DNA of 64,000 bases, taken from Parvularcula mediterranea. Its GTDB lineage: Bacteria > Pseudomonadota > Alphaproteobacteria > Caulobacterales > Parvularculaceae. Of the stretch, positions 8,967 to 18,318 are shown piece by piece. The position numbers and the translations under genes were made by a program. Location: NCBI RefSeq assembly GCF_013085255.1, contig NZ_JABFCX010000002.1, positions 858,501 through 922,500 on the forward strand. Reading direction: 5' to 3'. The notes under the pieces were generated by a model that ran no database searches, was not told the DNA's origin, and saw only the letters and a program-made list of their open reading frames with translations. Position 1 is the first letter of the stretch; each line of letters opens with the position of its first letter.

Positions 8967-8992
8967 GGAACTCCGCGGGAGGCAACCCTGTT
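8967..8992 (+). promoter_or_regulatory. Near-match EcfG-type stress promoter in front of the DUF2188 gene
   Basis: GGAAC at 8967-8971, 17 bases, then TGTT at 8989-8992. The alphaproteobacterial general-stress consensus is GGAAC-N16/17-CGTT, so one position differs. The distance from the -10 element to the start codon (about 30 bases) is the same as for the perfect site before pmp3. The opposite strand of the same interval reads AGAAC-N17-AGTT toward DUF2721, a weaker match. Confidence 0.4.
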
Positions 8993-9022
8993 CTCTCAGT
9001 GCAACAACCTGCGGAGGGCCCC

Positions 9023-9307
9023 ATGGCCAACGATAATTACCACGTGACCTCCGGCAATGACGGCGGCTGGGACATCAAGCGCGAGGGCGCGAGCCGTGCC
9101 TCGGCGCATTTCGAAAGCCATGACGCCGCCCTCTCCAAGGCGAGAGAAATGGCCGGCCGACAGGGCGTGCGCCTGATCCTCCACGATGAGGAAGGCCAGA
9201 TCACAGCGAATGAAGCGCCGGAACCGCCCATCGCGGCGAATGATCCGAAACCGCTCCGAAAGCGGGTTTTCGGACGCCTCGGCAGACTCTTCTCGCGTAG
9301 CTCGTAA
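9023..9307 (+). CDS. DUF2188-like small protein
   Basis: A 94-residue soluble protein. The first ~60 residues fit DUF2188: NYHVTSGNDGGWDIKREGASRASAHFES, then DAALSKAREMAGRQG and a short beta hairpin (VRLILHDEEGQI). The tail is basic and ends RLGRLFSRSS. DUF2188 proteins are small and often stress-associated, without a proven function. ATG at 9023 is preceded by GGAGGG and is the only start giving the family N-terminus; the frame is open much further upstream but without family similarity. A near-EcfG promoter lies 30 bases before the start. Confidence 0.75.
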   Translation: MANDNYHVTSGNDGGWDIKREGASRASAHFESHDAALSKAREMAGRQGVRLILHDEEGQITANEAPEPPIAANDPKPLRKRVFGRLGRLFSRSS

Positions 9308-9354
9308 CTGCTGAAGGGCATTGACGATTTCCCCGGTTCCGCGAGGCTCCGGGG

Positions 9355-10716
9355 ATGCGTTTTATCCTCGCCGCTCTGACGGCTGCTATCTTCTGGGTTG
9401 GCTCTGCGCTGGCGGAGTATCCCGGCGGTCTCGCTGACTATTATGAGGGCGCGCTGACCATCGACGGGACGCCTGTCGCGGTCAGTGTCTCTTTCTCGGA
9501 AGCCGACGATGGCGCGCTCACAGCCAAGACAGTGATCGCGGAGTGGATTACCTATGACCTCGACCCCGATCCTGTTCGGCTGACTAAGACAGGCGTTGTG
9601 ATCGAAGGCTTCTACGGCGGTGACGCTGTGCTGCAGAGGGACGAGCGTTTCGGGCAGCTGGTAGGCACCATCGAGAACGAGACGCGGGATATCCGCCTGC
9701 ACTTGAAGCCTTTGCCTGCTCCTCCGCCGCCAGCGTTCACTGAAGAAGCCGTGACGTTCACGAGCACCGATGGGGTGGATCTCAAGGGCATTCTCACGGT
9801 GCCGAAGTTCGGAAAGCGCCATCCAGCGATCATCCTTTTCCACGGAAGGGGCTGTGGCCGCCGCTCCCTCGGTGAGGCGCGCTTCTACGCAAGACGCGGC
9901 ATGGCGGCCCTCACCTTCGACAAGCGCGGCAGCGGGGAAAGCGGCGGGAGCTGTCAGGATGCGACCCACGCCCAGACCGTTGCCGACGCAGCCGCAGCCC
10001 TCTCCTTCCTCGCGTCCGACCGCAGGATCGACCGCCGCCGGATCGGCTATCGCGGCATCTCCGCAGGCGCATGGACCTCGCAAGCCCTCGCCGAGCGGGC
10101 CGCGGAGAAGCGGGCGCTCCCGGACGCAGCCTTTGTCATCACCTGGATCGGGCCCTCGACGTCGATCAGGCAGCAACAGCTCTCCTCGGCGGAGACCTAT
10201 GGCCGGTTGGCCGGGCTTGGGGACGAGGAGATCGCCCTCGCCCAAGAAGCGGTGCGCCTCCTCACCGACCCGGAAGTCCCTGATGGTGAGGCGGAGGAAC
10301 GCCTCCTCGCCATCCGGGCGCGCGCAGAAGAAGATGGCTGGCTGAGCGTCATGTTCGCTCCCGATGATTTGCCCGACGGTCCCGGGAAGCTCGGCGCGTC
10401 CTTCCTCAAGAAGTTCCGCTACGATCCCGAGGGAGCCTTCGGGGCCCTGGGAGAGACGCCCTATCTCGGCGTCTTTGGCGAGACCGATCAGATCGTGCCG
10501 CTCGAGGAGAATCTGGAGGCGCTCAAGGCGGCCTTTGAGGGAAGCGATGCGCTGACCATCGTCACGATCCCGGGCCTTGGGCACCAGATCGAGCATGGCG
10601 ACCTCGAGGCAGCGTTGCCCGATGGCACCAGCTTCCTGAAGATCGACACCGTCGAGCCGGGCTATCTCATCGCGACTCAAGCCTTTCTCAGGCGGCACGG
10701 CTTCATGCCCTTATAG
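9355..10716 (+). CDS. Secreted alpha/beta hydrolase
   Basis: A 453-residue exported protein. A signal peptide ([20 protein letters not shown]) precedes an N-terminal beta domain of about 110 residues. The alpha/beta hydrolase domain follows, with [12 protein letters not shown] near the oxyanion hole, KRGSGESGG, the nucleophile elbow YRGISAGAW (Ser in GISAG), and a C-terminal PGLGHQ carrying the likely catalytic His. The layout resembles S9/acyl-aminoacyl-peptidase-like or dienelactone-hydrolase-like periplasmic esterases; the substrate is unknown. ATG 9355 gives the signal peptide directly. It precedes typA with a 51-base gap. Confidence 0.85.
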   Translation: MRFILAALTAAIFWVGSALAEYPGGLADYYEGALTIDGTPVAVSVSFSEADDGALTAKTVIAEWITYDLDPDPVRLTKTGVVIEGFYGGDAVLQRDERFGQLVGTIENETRDIRLHLKPLPAPPPPAFTEEAVTFTSTDGVDLKGILTVPKFGKRHPAIILFHGRGCGRRSLGEARFYARRGMAALTFDKRGSGESGGSCQDATHAQTVADAAAALSFLASDRRIDRRRIGYRGISAGAWTSQALAERAAEKRALPDAAFVITWIGPSTSIRQQQLSSAETYGRLAGLGDEEIALAQEAVRLLTDPEVPDGEAEERLLAIRARAEEDGWLSVMFAPDDLPDGPGKLGASFLKKFRYDPEGAFGALGETPYLGVFGETDQIVPLEENLEALKAAFEGSDALTIVTIPGLGHQIEHGDLEAALPDGTSFLKIDTVEPGYLIATQAFLRRHGFMPL

Positions 10717-10767
10717 CGTGAACAAGCTTTCGCTTGCGCAGTGCACAAAAATCGGTACGGCCCCGCC

Positions 10768-12612
10768 ATGACCGAACAACTGCGCAACATTGCGATCATC
10801 GCCCACGTCGACCACGGCAAGACGACCCTCGTCGACGAAATGCTTCGCCAGTCCGGCACCGTTCAGGCCCACCAGGACATGGCCGAGCGCGCCATGGACT
10901 CAGGCGACATCGAGCGTGAGCGCGGCATCACCATTCTCGCGAAAGCCACCTCCGTCCTCTGGGACAAGGGTGAGAACCCCGTCCGCGTGAACATTGTCGA
11001 CACCCCCGGCCACGCCGATTTCGGCGGCGAGGTGGAGCGTATTCTCTCGATGGTCGACGGCTGTGTCCTGCTGATCGACGCGGCTGAGGGCCCGATGCCC
11101 CAGACCAAGTTCGTCCTGTCGAAAGCACTCGCCCTCGGCCTCCGCCCGATCGTCTGCCTCAACAAGGTCGACCGTCCGCAAGCCGATCCCGACGCAGCGC
11201 TCGACGCAGCCTTCGACCTCTTCGCAGCGCTCGGCGCTTCGGACGAGCAGCTGGACTTCCCGGTCCTTTACGCATCAGGCCGTGATGGCTGGGCCGATGA
11301 CGAGGAAGAAGGCAAGCGCGAGAACCTCGATCCCCTCTTCGAGCGGATCATCGCCCATGTCCCGCCACCGCCGGTGGCTGATGATGCTGACGAGAAACCT
11401 TTCCGTATGCTGGCGACGACGCTGGAGGCTGACAGCTTCCTCGGCCGCATCCTGACCGGCCGTGTCGAGCAGGGCATCGCGAAGCCGGGCATGACCCTCA
11501 AGGCGCTCTCCGCCGACGGCAGCGAGATCGAGCGTGTGCGGATCACCAAGGTCCTCGCATTCCGCGGCCTTGCCCGCCAGCCGATCGAGGAAGCACGTCC
11601 GGGCGATATCGTCGCGATTGCCGGCTACCAGAAGGCGTCGGTTGCCGACACGCTTTGCGACCTGCCCGTGACCGAGCCGCTGGACGCCCAGCCGATCGAC
11701 CCGCCGACGTTGTCGATCCGTGTTGCCCCTAATGACAGCCCGCTGGCTGGCCGTGAAGGTGACAAGGTGCAGAGCCGGGTCATCCGTGAACGCCTCTTCC
11801 GCCAGGCCGAAGGCGATGTCGCGATTCAGGTGACTGAAAGCGCCGATGGCGACGCCTATGAAGTCGCAGGCCGCGGTGAGCTGCAGCTCGGCGTCCTCCT
11901 TGAGAATATGCGCCGGGAAGGCTTCGAGATGGCTGTCTCGCGTCCGCGCGTCGTGACCCGCAAGGACGAGAGAGGCCAGGTCCTCGAGCCCATCGAGGAA
12001 GTGACCATCGACGTCGATGAAGAGCATACTGGCGCGGTCATCGAAACCCTGACCCAGCGCAAGGCTGAGCTTGTCGAGATGAAACCCTCCGGGGGCGGAA
12101 AGACGCGGATCATCCTTCACGCACCGGCCCGCGCCCTCATCGGCTATCACTCGCAGTTCCTGACCGATACGCGCGGTTCGGGCGTCATCAACCGCGCCTA
12201 TCTCGAACATGCTCCGCACAAGGGACAAATCGAGGCGCGCCGTAATGGCGCCCTGATCTCCAACGGGGACGGCGACAGCGTGACCTATGCGCTGTGGAAC
12301 CTCGAAAGCCGGGGCATCATGTTCATCGGCGGCGGCGAGAAGGTCTATAAAGGCATGATCATTGGCGAGAACGCCAAGCCCGATGACCTCGACGTCAACC
12401 CGCTCAAGGCCAAACAGCTGACCAACATCCGCGCTGCAGGCAAGGACGAGGCCGTGCGCCTGACCCCGCCCAAGCGCCTCTCGCTTGAAGAAGCGATCAG
12501 CTATATCGGCGATGACGAGCTTGTCGAAGTGACGCCGCAGAACATCCGCCTGCGGAAGATCGAGCTCGAGCCCCACATGCGCAAGCGCCGTGCGAAAGAG
12601 GCTGCGGCCTAG
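10768..12612 (+). CDS. typA: Ribosome-associated GTPase TypA/BipA
   Basis: A 614-residue translational GTPase of normal BipA length. G motifs are all present: AHVDHGKTT (G1), RERGITI (G2), [12 protein letters not shown] (G3) and NKVDRPQ (G4). Domain II and the EF-G-like domains III/V follow, then the BipA-specific C-terminal domain ([20 protein letters not shown] and [19 protein letters not shown]). BipA binds the ribosome and helps 50S assembly and growth under stress or cold. The start is placed at ATG 10768 because homologues begin [15 protein letters not shown]; an in-frame GTG at 10741 would add 9 unlikely residues. Its stop overlaps the stop of the convergent membrane protein gene. Confidence 0.98.
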   Translation: MTEQLRNIAIIAHVDHGKTTLVDEMLRQSGTVQAHQDMAERAMDSGDIERERGITILAKATSVLWDKGENPVRVNIVDTPGHADFGGEVERILSMVDGCVLLIDAAEGPMPQTKFVLSKALALGLRPIVCLNKVDRPQADPDAALDAAFDLFAALGASDEQLDFPVLYASGRDGWADDEEEGKRENLDPLFERIIAHVPPPPVADDADEKPFRMLATTLEADSFLGRILTGRVEQGIAKPGMTLKALSADGSEIERVRITKVLAFRGLARQPIEEARPGDIVAIAGYQKASVADTLCDLPVTEPLDAQPIDPPTLSIRVAPNDSPLAGREGDKVQSRVIRERLFRQAEGDVAIQVTESADGDAYEVAGRGELQLGVLLENMRREGFEMAVSRPRVVTRKDERGQVLEPIEEVTIDVDEEHTGAVIETLTQRKAELVEMKPSGGGKTRIILHAPARALIGYHSQFLTDTRGSGVINRAYLEHAPHKGQIEARRNGALISNGDGDSVTYALWNLESRGIMFIGGGEKVYKGMIIGENAKPDDLDVNPLKAKQLTNIRAAGKDEAVRLTPPKRLSLEEAISYIGDDELVEVTPQNIRLRKIELEPHMRKRRAKEAAA

Positions 12613-13298
12613 GAATAGGTGGTCGCGAGCACAGCTCCGATCGGGACTGATGCGATCAGTCCCGTGAGGGCAGCGCGCGGCCATCCAGCCTTCTCCGAGA
12701 GCAACGCTCCGTAGAACCAGCAGCTCATCAACGCGCCAAACACGATCACGAACGGCTCGAAAACGCCGTTCGTGCCGCCCTCACCGAAGAGCCTCGATAG
12801 CGGCTCGGAAATGGCCGTCGCAAAACCGATGGCAAAGATTGCATAGAAGCCTGACCGAACCGCGGCGGTGAGCTGCCAGTCAGGCACCCGCGTGATCTTG
12901 CCAGCAGCGAACGCGAACATCCCGATGCTGATCGCGGCGAGGAACAGCGGCAGGATCAGCGCGGCGATCTTCCAGACATTCCCATCCTCGGCTGCGGTGC
13001 TCACCTCGGTTCCGATGCGGGTCATCGCCCCTCCCCCATCGGCCATGAAGATGGCCGCGCAGAAGAGGCTTGTCAGCGTACTGATGAGAAAGAAGGCGCC
13101 CGGCGCAAGGAAGGCTCCACGCCGCCCTTCAGGCTCGATCGCGGGGATCATCCGCCCCAGAACACGGGGCCAAAAAACACAGGCAAGGACGGTAGGCAAA
13201 AGCAGCAGAACCGCCAGGGCAAGCTGGGTCGCTGTGCCGTCGATGACGCCGAGGGTGCGCCTGCCGCCGTCTTCGGTGGGCGGATCTTCGTCGATCAT
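12609..13298 (-). CDS. Hypothetical multi-pass membrane protein (possibly Yip1-like)
   Basis: A 229-residue protein with a short charged N-terminus and about five or six hydrophobic segments (~22-42, 66-88, 110-135, 145-165, 180-200, 207-227). It contains no recognisable catalytic motif. The size and helix pattern loosely resemble Yip1-domain proteins, but I do not recognise a diagnostic sequence. It may be co-transcribed after the YbjN-like gene, which ends 7 bases upstream of its start. Treat as unknown. Confidence 0.6.
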   Translation of the reverse strand: MIDEDPPTEDGGRRTLGVIDGTATQLALAVLLLLPTVLACVFWPRVLGRMIPAIEPEGRRGAFLAPGAFFLISTLTSLFCAAIFMADGGGAMTRIGTEVSTAAEDGNVWKIAALILPLFLAAISIGMFAFAAGKITRVPDWQLTAAVRSGFYAIFAIGFATAISEPLSRLFGEGGTNGVFEPFVIVFGALMSCWFYGALLSEKAGWPRAALTGLIASVPIGAVLATTYS

Positions 13299-13305
13299 AA
13301 AAGGA

Positions 13306-13809
13306 TCAGCTGCCTGCGTAGGCTTCCATCATCTGCTCACGGAAGGTGGAGATGATATTCGGCCATTTGCCGAGACGAGCCGAGATATGCTCGCCCGTCA
13401 CGCCGCCGGTGAGGTCGATGACATAGTCGACGCCGATCTGGTCGGAGCCTTCAAGGACGTAGGCGCGACCGTTCTTGTTGCCGTCATTGAAGCTGTTGAC
13501 GATGCGGAAGTCGCGGTCGGTGATATCCCGGCGCATTTCGAAATTCGCAAACATGACGAGCTGCTGGCAGGCCTTCGGCCGACCGCCGCATTCGACAGCG
13601 CGGACGATGAAGATGACGCCATCGGCGTTGCCCGTGGCCACCGGGTCGCCGGTTTTCGCGTCCTTGCTCATGGTCGGGTTGAGGCCAGCCTCGGCCAGCA
13701 CCTGTTCGATGTCGGCAGCCGTCATAGCCTCCTTCACCGGGCGCAGGTCCTGCGCCGATGCCGTGCCGACAAGCCCGAAAGCGAGAAGAGAAAGAAGAAG
13801 CCCGCGCAT
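13306..13809 (-). CDS. Secreted YbjN-domain-like protein
   Basis: A 167-residue protein. The signal peptide (MRGLLLSLLAFGLVGTASAQ) precedes a YbjN-like fold: MTAADIEQVLAEAGL, a strand with DGVIFIVRAVECGG, and LVMFANFEMRRDITDRDF. YbjN proteins (bacterial sensory-transduction-regulator family) have a T3SS-chaperone-like fold and unclear roles; exported versions are common in Alphaproteobacteria. The start at 13809 is chosen over a 67-residue upstream extension because it gives a signal peptide and has CAGGGG upstream. Its promoter region faces the divergent DGPF/ECF unit. Confidence 0.75.
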   Translation of the reverse strand: MRGLLLSLLAFGLVGTASAQDLRPVKEAMTAADIEQVLAEAGLNPTMSKDAKTGDPVATGNADGVIFIVRAVECGGRPKACQQLVMFANFEMRRDITDRDFRIVNSFNDGNKNGRAYVLEGSDQIGVDYVIDLTGGVTGEHISARLGKWPNIISTFREQMMEAYAGS

Positions 13810-13891
13810 GATGTTGCCCCTGAGAATTTGGTAAAAGGAGGTTGCCCCGAAGAGCCGCGGAAGTCCACGCCTGAAGAAAAACGCCTGGAGG

Positions 13892-13918
13892 TGTCGATCG
13901 CGCTGCGTCTCACCCGTC
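13892..13918 (+). promoter_or_regulatory. Candidate ECF42-type promoter
   Basis: TGTCGA at 13892-13897, a 17-base spacer, and CGTC at 13915-13918. ECF42 sigma factors are reported to recognise TGTCGA in the -35 and CG(A/T)C in the -10 region of promoters of DGPF-protein genes. The site lies 51 bases before the DGPF gene, in the right orientation, and implies autoregulation of the downstream sigma factor. Confidence 0.65.
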
Positions 13919-13969
13919 ACGTTGGTGAGCCAGGTGATAGGCTCGGCAACGCAAGGAAGGGGTTTTCCC

Positions 13970-14326
13970 ATGCAATATCTGCTGATGATCTTCGAGGACG
14001 AGGCGCACATGCAACGCTCGGTCGAGGAGAAGGGCTTTGAAGCCTATATGGCGCCGTGGATGGCCTACACTGAAGAGATGGAGAAGGCTGGCGTCATGGC
14101 CGGGGGCAATGCCCTCGAAATGGCGCATACCGCGACGACCGTTTCGGTGCGGGATGGAAAGCGCACCATTCAGGACGGGCCGTTTCTCGACATGAAGGAG
14201 CAGCTCGGCGGCTACTATGTGCTCGACGTTCCGGGCCTCGATGAGGCGATCAAGTGGGCTGAAAAATGCCCCGCCGCGAAGTACGGCCATATCGAGCTGC
14301 GGCCTATCACGAATTTCGACGACTGA
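13970..14326 (+). CDS. YCII-related (DGPF domain) protein
   Basis: A 118-residue protein of the YciI/DGPF superfamily: MQYLLMIFEDEAH at the start, a Gly-rich turn GVMAGGNALEMAHTATTV, the signature QDGPFLDMKEQLGGYYVLDV (DGPF with conserved Asp-Gly-Pro-Phe), then DEAIKWAEKCPAAKYGHIELRP. YciI-like ferredoxin-fold proteins carry a conserved His/Asp pair thought to be catalytic, but DGPF proteins next to ECF42 sigma factors have no assigned reaction. ATG 13970 is preceded by AAGGGG. The stop overlaps the start of the sigma factor gene as TGATG, so the pair is translationally coupled. Confidence 0.92.
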   Translation: MQYLLMIFEDEAHMQRSVEEKGFEAYMAPWMAYTEEMEKAGVMAGGNALEMAHTATTVSVRDGKRTIQDGPFLDMKEQLGGYYVLDVPGLDEAIKWAEKCPAAKYGHIELRPITNFDD

Positions 14327-15522
14327 TGACGGTGCCGACGGAGAAGCTGGTGGAAGCTGCGGCGCGCGAAGGGCGTGCCCGGCTTCTTGCCATCCTCTCC
14401 CGGCGGACCGGGGATCTGGCGGCGGCGGAGGATGCGCTGCAGGCTGCGTTCTTGAAGGCGCTGGAGAGCTGGCCGGAGTTGGGCGTCCCCAGAGTCCCTG
14501 ATGCCTGGCTGCTGACCGCCGCCCGCAATCACCTTACCGATGGGTTCAGGAAAGAGAGCGTCCGAGCCGGGAAGGAAGAGGCGATCGTCCTCCTCCTCGA
14601 TGAGCTTGCGGAGGCTTCCGCGAAGGACGGTCTGCCTGAGAGGCGGCTTGAGCTTCTCTATGCCTGCGCCCACCCCGCCATCGATGAGCAGGTCCGCCCG
14701 CAGCTTGTTCTCAACACGGTGCTGGGCGTTCCTGCGGAGGACATCGGCCGGTGCTGGCTCGCCTCGAAGAGCGCCATGGCCCAGCGGCTGGTCCGGGCCA
14801 AGGCGAAGATCAAAGCATCGGGCATCCCGTTTGCGATCCCCGAGCCCTCGGAGCGCGAAGAGCGGACGGCTTGCGTCCTAGAGGCGATCTACGGAGCGCT
14901 CACCATTGGCGGGGAAGGCGGCGCGCTCGCCGAGGAGGCGGCCTACCTTGCGAGCCTGTTGAGCCGCCTCCTGCCCAATGATCCCGAGGCCGCAGCGCTC
15001 AGGGCTTTGAGCCTCTTCGTCCTCGCGGTCAGGCCTGAGGAGGGCGAACCCTTCCGCCCACTGAGCGAGCGGGACCCGGAGGGGTGGAATTCCGAAGCCA
15101 TCAACCTCGCGGACAATATCCTCGTGAACGCGGCAAGGGCGAGAAAGCCCGGCCGCTTCCAGCTTGAAGCGGCCATCAGCTCAGCGCGGATCGCGCAACT
15201 AAGGGATGGCAGGGACACATGGGAGCAAGTCCTCCACCTCTACCGTCGCCTCATCGACCTCGCCCCCAGCCTCGCGGCGACGTGCGGTTACGCTGCCGCG
15301 TTGATGGAGGCGGGACGGAACGACGAGGCTGCGAGCGTTCTCGCTGGGATGGATCTGGACGGCGAAGACTTTCCGCCCCTGCTCGTGGTGCGCGCAGAGC
15401 TGGCGATCAGGCAGAGAGAGCCCCGGCAGGCAAAGGTGTTGCTTGAGAAGGCAGCGCATCTGCGGGCGGGCCATCCCGACGGCGCCCACCTCTCCGCCCG
15501 CGCGAGAGACCTTCAATCCTGA
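14326..15522 (+). CDS. RNA polymerase sigma factor, ECF42-like with long C-terminal extension
   Basis: A 398-residue protein. Sigma region 2 is at ~8-75 (AREGRARLLAILSRRTGDLAAAEDALQ in pieces, with VPDAWLLTAARNHLTDGFRKE) and region 4 at ~110-160 (LVLNTVLGVPAEDIGRCWLAS). The rest (~170-398) is a helical, TPR-like extension (TAALMEAG, REPRQAKVLLEKAAHL). ECF42 factors have this long C-terminal extension, lack an anti-sigma gene and lie beside DGPF genes, exactly as here. The extension is thought to be needed for activity. ATG 14326 overlaps the DGPF stop by one base. A candidate ECF42 promoter precedes the two-gene unit. Confidence 0.9.
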   Translation: MTVPTEKLVEAAAREGRARLLAILSRRTGDLAAAEDALQAAFLKALESWPELGVPRVPDAWLLTAARNHLTDGFRKESVRAGKEEAIVLLLDELAEASAKDGLPERRLELLYACAHPAIDEQVRPQLVLNTVLGVPAEDIGRCWLASKSAMAQRLVRAKAKIKASGIPFAIPEPSEREERTACVLEAIYGALTIGGEGGALAEEAAYLASLLSRLLPNDPEAAALRALSLFVLAVRPEEGEPFRPLSERDPEGWNSEAINLADNILVNAARARKPGRFQLEAAISSARIAQLRDGRDTWEQVLHLYRRLIDLAPSLAATCGYAAALMEAGRNDEAASVLAGMDLDGEDFPPLLVVRAELAIRQREPRQAKVLLEKAAHLRAGHPDGAHLSARARDLQS

Positions 15523-15689
15523 GCTGCCACCGGCGCGCCCATCACCACGAGGCCGCTCAGATCCCCGAAATCGTGAGCCAAATTCAGTTTCGCGTGACAT
15601 CTCCCGTAAGGTTTTGTGGAGACCCCGGGTGGCAGAAGCACCGCCAAGCCAACTTCGACCATTGGAGGTTGCCGCTTCCTCTTGCCGCT

Positions 15690-15718
15690 TTGCACCCAAG
15701 TGGTGCATTGGGTATCGC
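15690..15718 (+). promoter_or_regulatory. Possible sdhC promoter with an internal palindrome
   Basis: TTGCAC at 15690-15695, 17-base spacer, TATCGC at 15713-15718, ending 16 bases before the sdhC start. The spacer contains GCACC-caagt-GGTGC (15692-15706), an inverted repeat overlapping the -35 element that could be an operator. A similar arrangement, TTGCAA-N17-TATCTG, occurs upstream of sdhB. Match to the housekeeping consensus is only partial. Confidence 0.35.
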
Positions 15719-15734
15719 ACAACGCGGAGTGCTC

Positions 15735-16163
15735 ATGTCCGAATCTGTTCGCCAAGTTACCTTCATACCCGGTGAGAACGCGCCGGTTTCCCCGCACCTT
15801 CAGGTGTGGAAGTTCACCTGGACCATGGCTGCGTCCATCTCGCAGCGTATTTCCGGCGTCGGCAATGCCATCGGCATGCTGCTCCTGACCGCGTGGATCA
15901 CGTCCGCCGCGATCTCCGAGAGCGCTTTTGATGCCGTCAGCGGCTTCCTCGGCTCGCCCATCGGGATCGTGCTGCTCGCTGGCTTCACGGCGAGCGTGAT
16001 GTTCCACATGCTCAACGGCCTTCGCTACCTCGCCATGGATTCAGGCAAGGTGATTTCGAAGGAAGCCGGCAACGTCACCTCCGCGCTGGCCTATATCGGT
16101 GCCGTGGTCCTGACCGCCGCGATCCTTTTCGCAGGGTTCAGCTTCGCAGGAGGTGCAAACTGA
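15735..16163 (+). CDS. sdhC: Succinate dehydrogenase cytochrome b556 subunit
   Basis: A 142-residue membrane anchor of complex II. The N-terminus NAPVSPHLQVWKFTWTMAASISQRISG matches the SdhC signature (RP.SPHL...S..HR.TG), with Gln in place of the usual His before Arg. A segment FHMLNGLRYLAMDSG holds the likely haem-ligand His of HxxNGxRxLxxD. Three transmembrane segments are visible (~30-58, 75-95, 115-137). SdhC with SdhD binds haem b and ubiquinone and anchors SdhAB to the inner membrane. The start ATG has CGGAG upstream. It is the first gene of sdhC-sdhD-sdhA; its stop overlaps the sdhD start by one base. Confidence 0.95.
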   Translation: MSESVRQVTFIPGENAPVSPHLQVWKFTWTMAASISQRISGVGNAIGMLLLTAWITSAAISESAFDAVSGFLGSPIGIVLLAGFTASVMFHMLNGLRYLAMDSGKVISKEAGNVTSALAYIGAVVLTAAILFAGFSFAGGAN

Positions 16164-16501
16164 TGGCTTCCGCAGCGACCAAGCATTTCATCCGCCAGCG
16201 CTTCACCGCTATGGTGCAGGTCCCCCTCACCGTCTGGCTCGTCATCTCCGTCATCACCATGATCGGCGCAACCCGCGTCGAGATGCTCGAATGGGTCTCG
16301 ACCTGGTGGGTGGCAGCGCTTCTTGTCACATGGTTCCTGTCCGTGCCGCTCCACATGTCGATCGGTATCGGCGACATCATTGACGACTACATTCACAAGA
16401 AAGGCTCGCGCTCGGCGCTCAGCCTTCTCAACTCCATCTACGCACTTGCGATCGGTGTGGTCGGCGTCTTCGCCGTGATTGCCATCGCGTTCATCGCCTA
16501 A
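16163..16501 (+). CDS. sdhD: Succinate dehydrogenase hydrophobic membrane anchor subunit
   Basis: A 112-residue protein with three transmembrane helices (~18-38, 48-68, 86-110), the normal SdhD length. The loop after helix 2, [23 protein letters not shown] in parts, carries the H...G...II.DY.H pattern of SdhD that lines the quinone site. It pairs with SdhC in the membrane domain of complex II. ATG overlaps the sdhC stop (TGATG), giving tight coupling, and sdhA starts 17 bases downstream. Confidence 0.93.
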   Translation: MASAATKHFIRQRFTAMVQVPLTVWLVISVITMIGATRVEMLEWVSTWWVAALLVTWFLSVPLHMSIGIGDIIDDYIHKKGSRSALSLLNSIYALAIGVVGVFAVIAIAFIA

Positions 16502-16518
16502 AACGAGGTACCCTGAGT

Positions 16519-18318
16519 ATGTCCGCGACCATGCCGACTTCTTCCTACGAGATTGTCGATCACGCCTATGACGTTGTTGTTGTCGGCGCTGGCGGTGCTG
16601 GCCTGCGCGCCACCCTCGGGGCGGCGGAAGCCGGCCTCAAGACGGCCTGTGTGACCAAGGTCTTCCCGACCCGCTCGCACACCGTCGCAGCGCAAGGGGG
16701 CATCTCCGCTTCCCTTGGCAATATGGGCGAGGACGACTGGCGCTGGCACATGTTCGATACCGTGAAGGGTTCGGACTGGCTGGGTGATCAGGATTCGATC
16801 GAGTATCTCTGCAAGAACGCTCCGGCTGCCGTTTATGAGCTTGAGCACTGGGGCGTGCCATTCTCGCGGACCGAAGAGGGCAAGATCTACCAGCGCGCCT
16901 TTGGCGGCATGACGAAGAACTTCGGCGAAGGCCCGGTGCAGCGCACCTGCGCCGCCGCGGACCGGACCGGTCACGCGATCCTTCACACCCTCTACGGCCA
17001 GTCGGTCCGTCAGCAGGCTGAGTTCTTCATCGAGTACTTCGCCCTCGATCTCATCATGGATGGCGGCGAGTGCAAGGGCGTGATGTGCTGGAACCTGGCC
17101 GACGGCACGATCCACCGCTTCCGCGCGAAAATGGTGATCCTCGCCACGGGCGGCTATGGCCGCGCCTATTTCTCGGCCACCTCGGCCCACACCTGCACCG
17201 GCGATGGCAACGCCATGGTCCTGCGCGCAGGCCTGCCGCTTCAGGACATGGAGTTCGTGCAGTTCCACCCCACCGGCATCTACGGCGCGGGCTGCCTGAT
17301 CACCGAGGGTGCCCGCGGTGAAGGCGGGTATCTCACCAACTCCGAAGGCGAGCGCTTCATGGAGCGCTATGCTCCGTCTGCGAAGGATCTCGCGTCCCGC
17401 GACGTTGTCAGCCGCGCCATGACCATGGAAATCCGTGAGGGCCGCGGCGTCGGCAAGGATGGCGATCACATCCACCTCAACCTCAACCACATCCCGGCGG
17501 AAACGCTGGCCGAGCGACTTCCGGGCATCTCCGAGACCGCAAAGATCTTCGCAGGCGCCGACGTCACGAAGGAGCCGATCCCGGTGATCCCGACCGTCCA
17601 CTACAATATGGGCGGTATCCCGACGAACTATCACGGCGAGGTCCTGACCAAGGTCGACGGCAATGCCGACTCGGTCGTTCCGGGCCTGATGGCCATCGGC
17701 GAAGCGGGCTGTGTCTCCGTGCACGGAGCGAACCGTCTTGGTTCGAACTCGCTCATCGACCTCGTGGTCTTCGGACGGGCCGCTGGCCTGCGCTGCAAGG
17801 AGATTGTTGATCCGTCCACGCCGGTTCCGGACCTGCCCAACGGCGCAGGCGACAAGTCGCTCGATCGCCTCAACCGCTTCCGTTACGCCGATGGCGGCAC
17901 CGGCACGGCCGAGCTTCGCCTCGAGATGCAGAAGGTCATGCAGAACAACGCTGCCGTCTTCCGCACCGGCGAGGTCCTGAAAGAAGGCCAGGAGAAGATC
18001 CGCAAAGTCTATGGCGGCGGTGACGACATCTCCGTCAGTGACCGGACGATGGTCTGGAACACCGACCTCGTCGAGACGCTGGAGTATGACAACCTCATCG
18101 CCCAGGCGATCGTCACCATCGACTCGGCTGCGAACCGCGAGGAAAGCCGCGGCGCCCACGCCCGCGAGGACTTCCCCGAGCGCGACGACGACAAGTGGAT
18201 GAAGCACACCATCGCCTGGTTCGAGAACGGCGAAAGCGACATCGACTACCGCCCGGTCCACACCTGGACCCTGTCGAACGAGATCAGCTACATCGAGCCG
18301 AAAAAGCGGGTGTACTGA
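16519..18318 (+). CDS. sdhA: Succinate dehydrogenase flavoprotein subunit
   Basis: A 599-residue flavoprotein of normal length. The FAD-binding Rossmann motif is [13 protein letters not shown] near residue 20, and the covalent-flavin region is [18 protein letters not shown]. The catalytic loop contains [21 protein letters not shown], and a second conserved block is [22 protein letters not shown]. It oxidises succinate to fumarate and passes electrons to SdhB. CGAGG precedes the ATG. A terminator hairpin lies about 110 bases after the stop, so transcription of sdhCDA probably ends before the next genes. This is unusual because sdhB normally follows directly. Confidence 0.98.
   Translation: MSATMPTSSYEIVDHAYDVVVVGAGGAGLRATLGAAEAGLKTACVTKVFPTRSHTVAAQGGISASLGNMGEDDWRWHMFDTVKGSDWLGDQDSIEYLCKNAPAAVYELEHWGVPFSRTEEGKIYQRAFGGMTKNFGEGPVQRTCAAADRTGHAILHTLYGQSVRQQAEFFIEYFALDLIMDGGECKGVMCWNLADGTIHRFRAKMVILATGGYGRAYFSATSAHTCTGDGNAMVLRAGLPLQDMEFVQFHPTGIYGAGCLITEGARGEGGYLTNSEGERFMERYAPSAKDLASRDVVSRAMTMEIREGRGVGKDGDHIHLNLNHIPAETLAERLPGISETAKIFAGADVTKEPIPVIPTVHYNMGGIPTNYHGEVLTKVDGNADSVVPGLMAIGEAGCVSVHGANRLGSNSLIDLVVFGRAAGLRCKEIVDPSTPVPDLPNGAGDKSLDRLNRFRYADGGTGTAELRLEMQKVMQNNAAVFRTGEVLKEGQEKIRKVYGGGDDISVSDRTMVWNTDLVETLEYDNLIAQAIVTIDSAANREESRGAHAREDFPERDDDKWMKHTIAWFENGESDIDYRPVHTWTLSNEISYIEPKKRVY

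Noticed and set aside
8210-9022. Long in-frame extension of the DUF2188 gene over two minus-strand genes
   Set aside because: The extension is antisense to the zinc peptidase and DUF2721 genes, and the family homology starts at 9023.
16498-18261. A 587-codon open frame antisense to sdhA
   Set aside because: Shadow of the GC-rich sdhA codons on the opposite strand. It has no signal, no family and no ribosome site.
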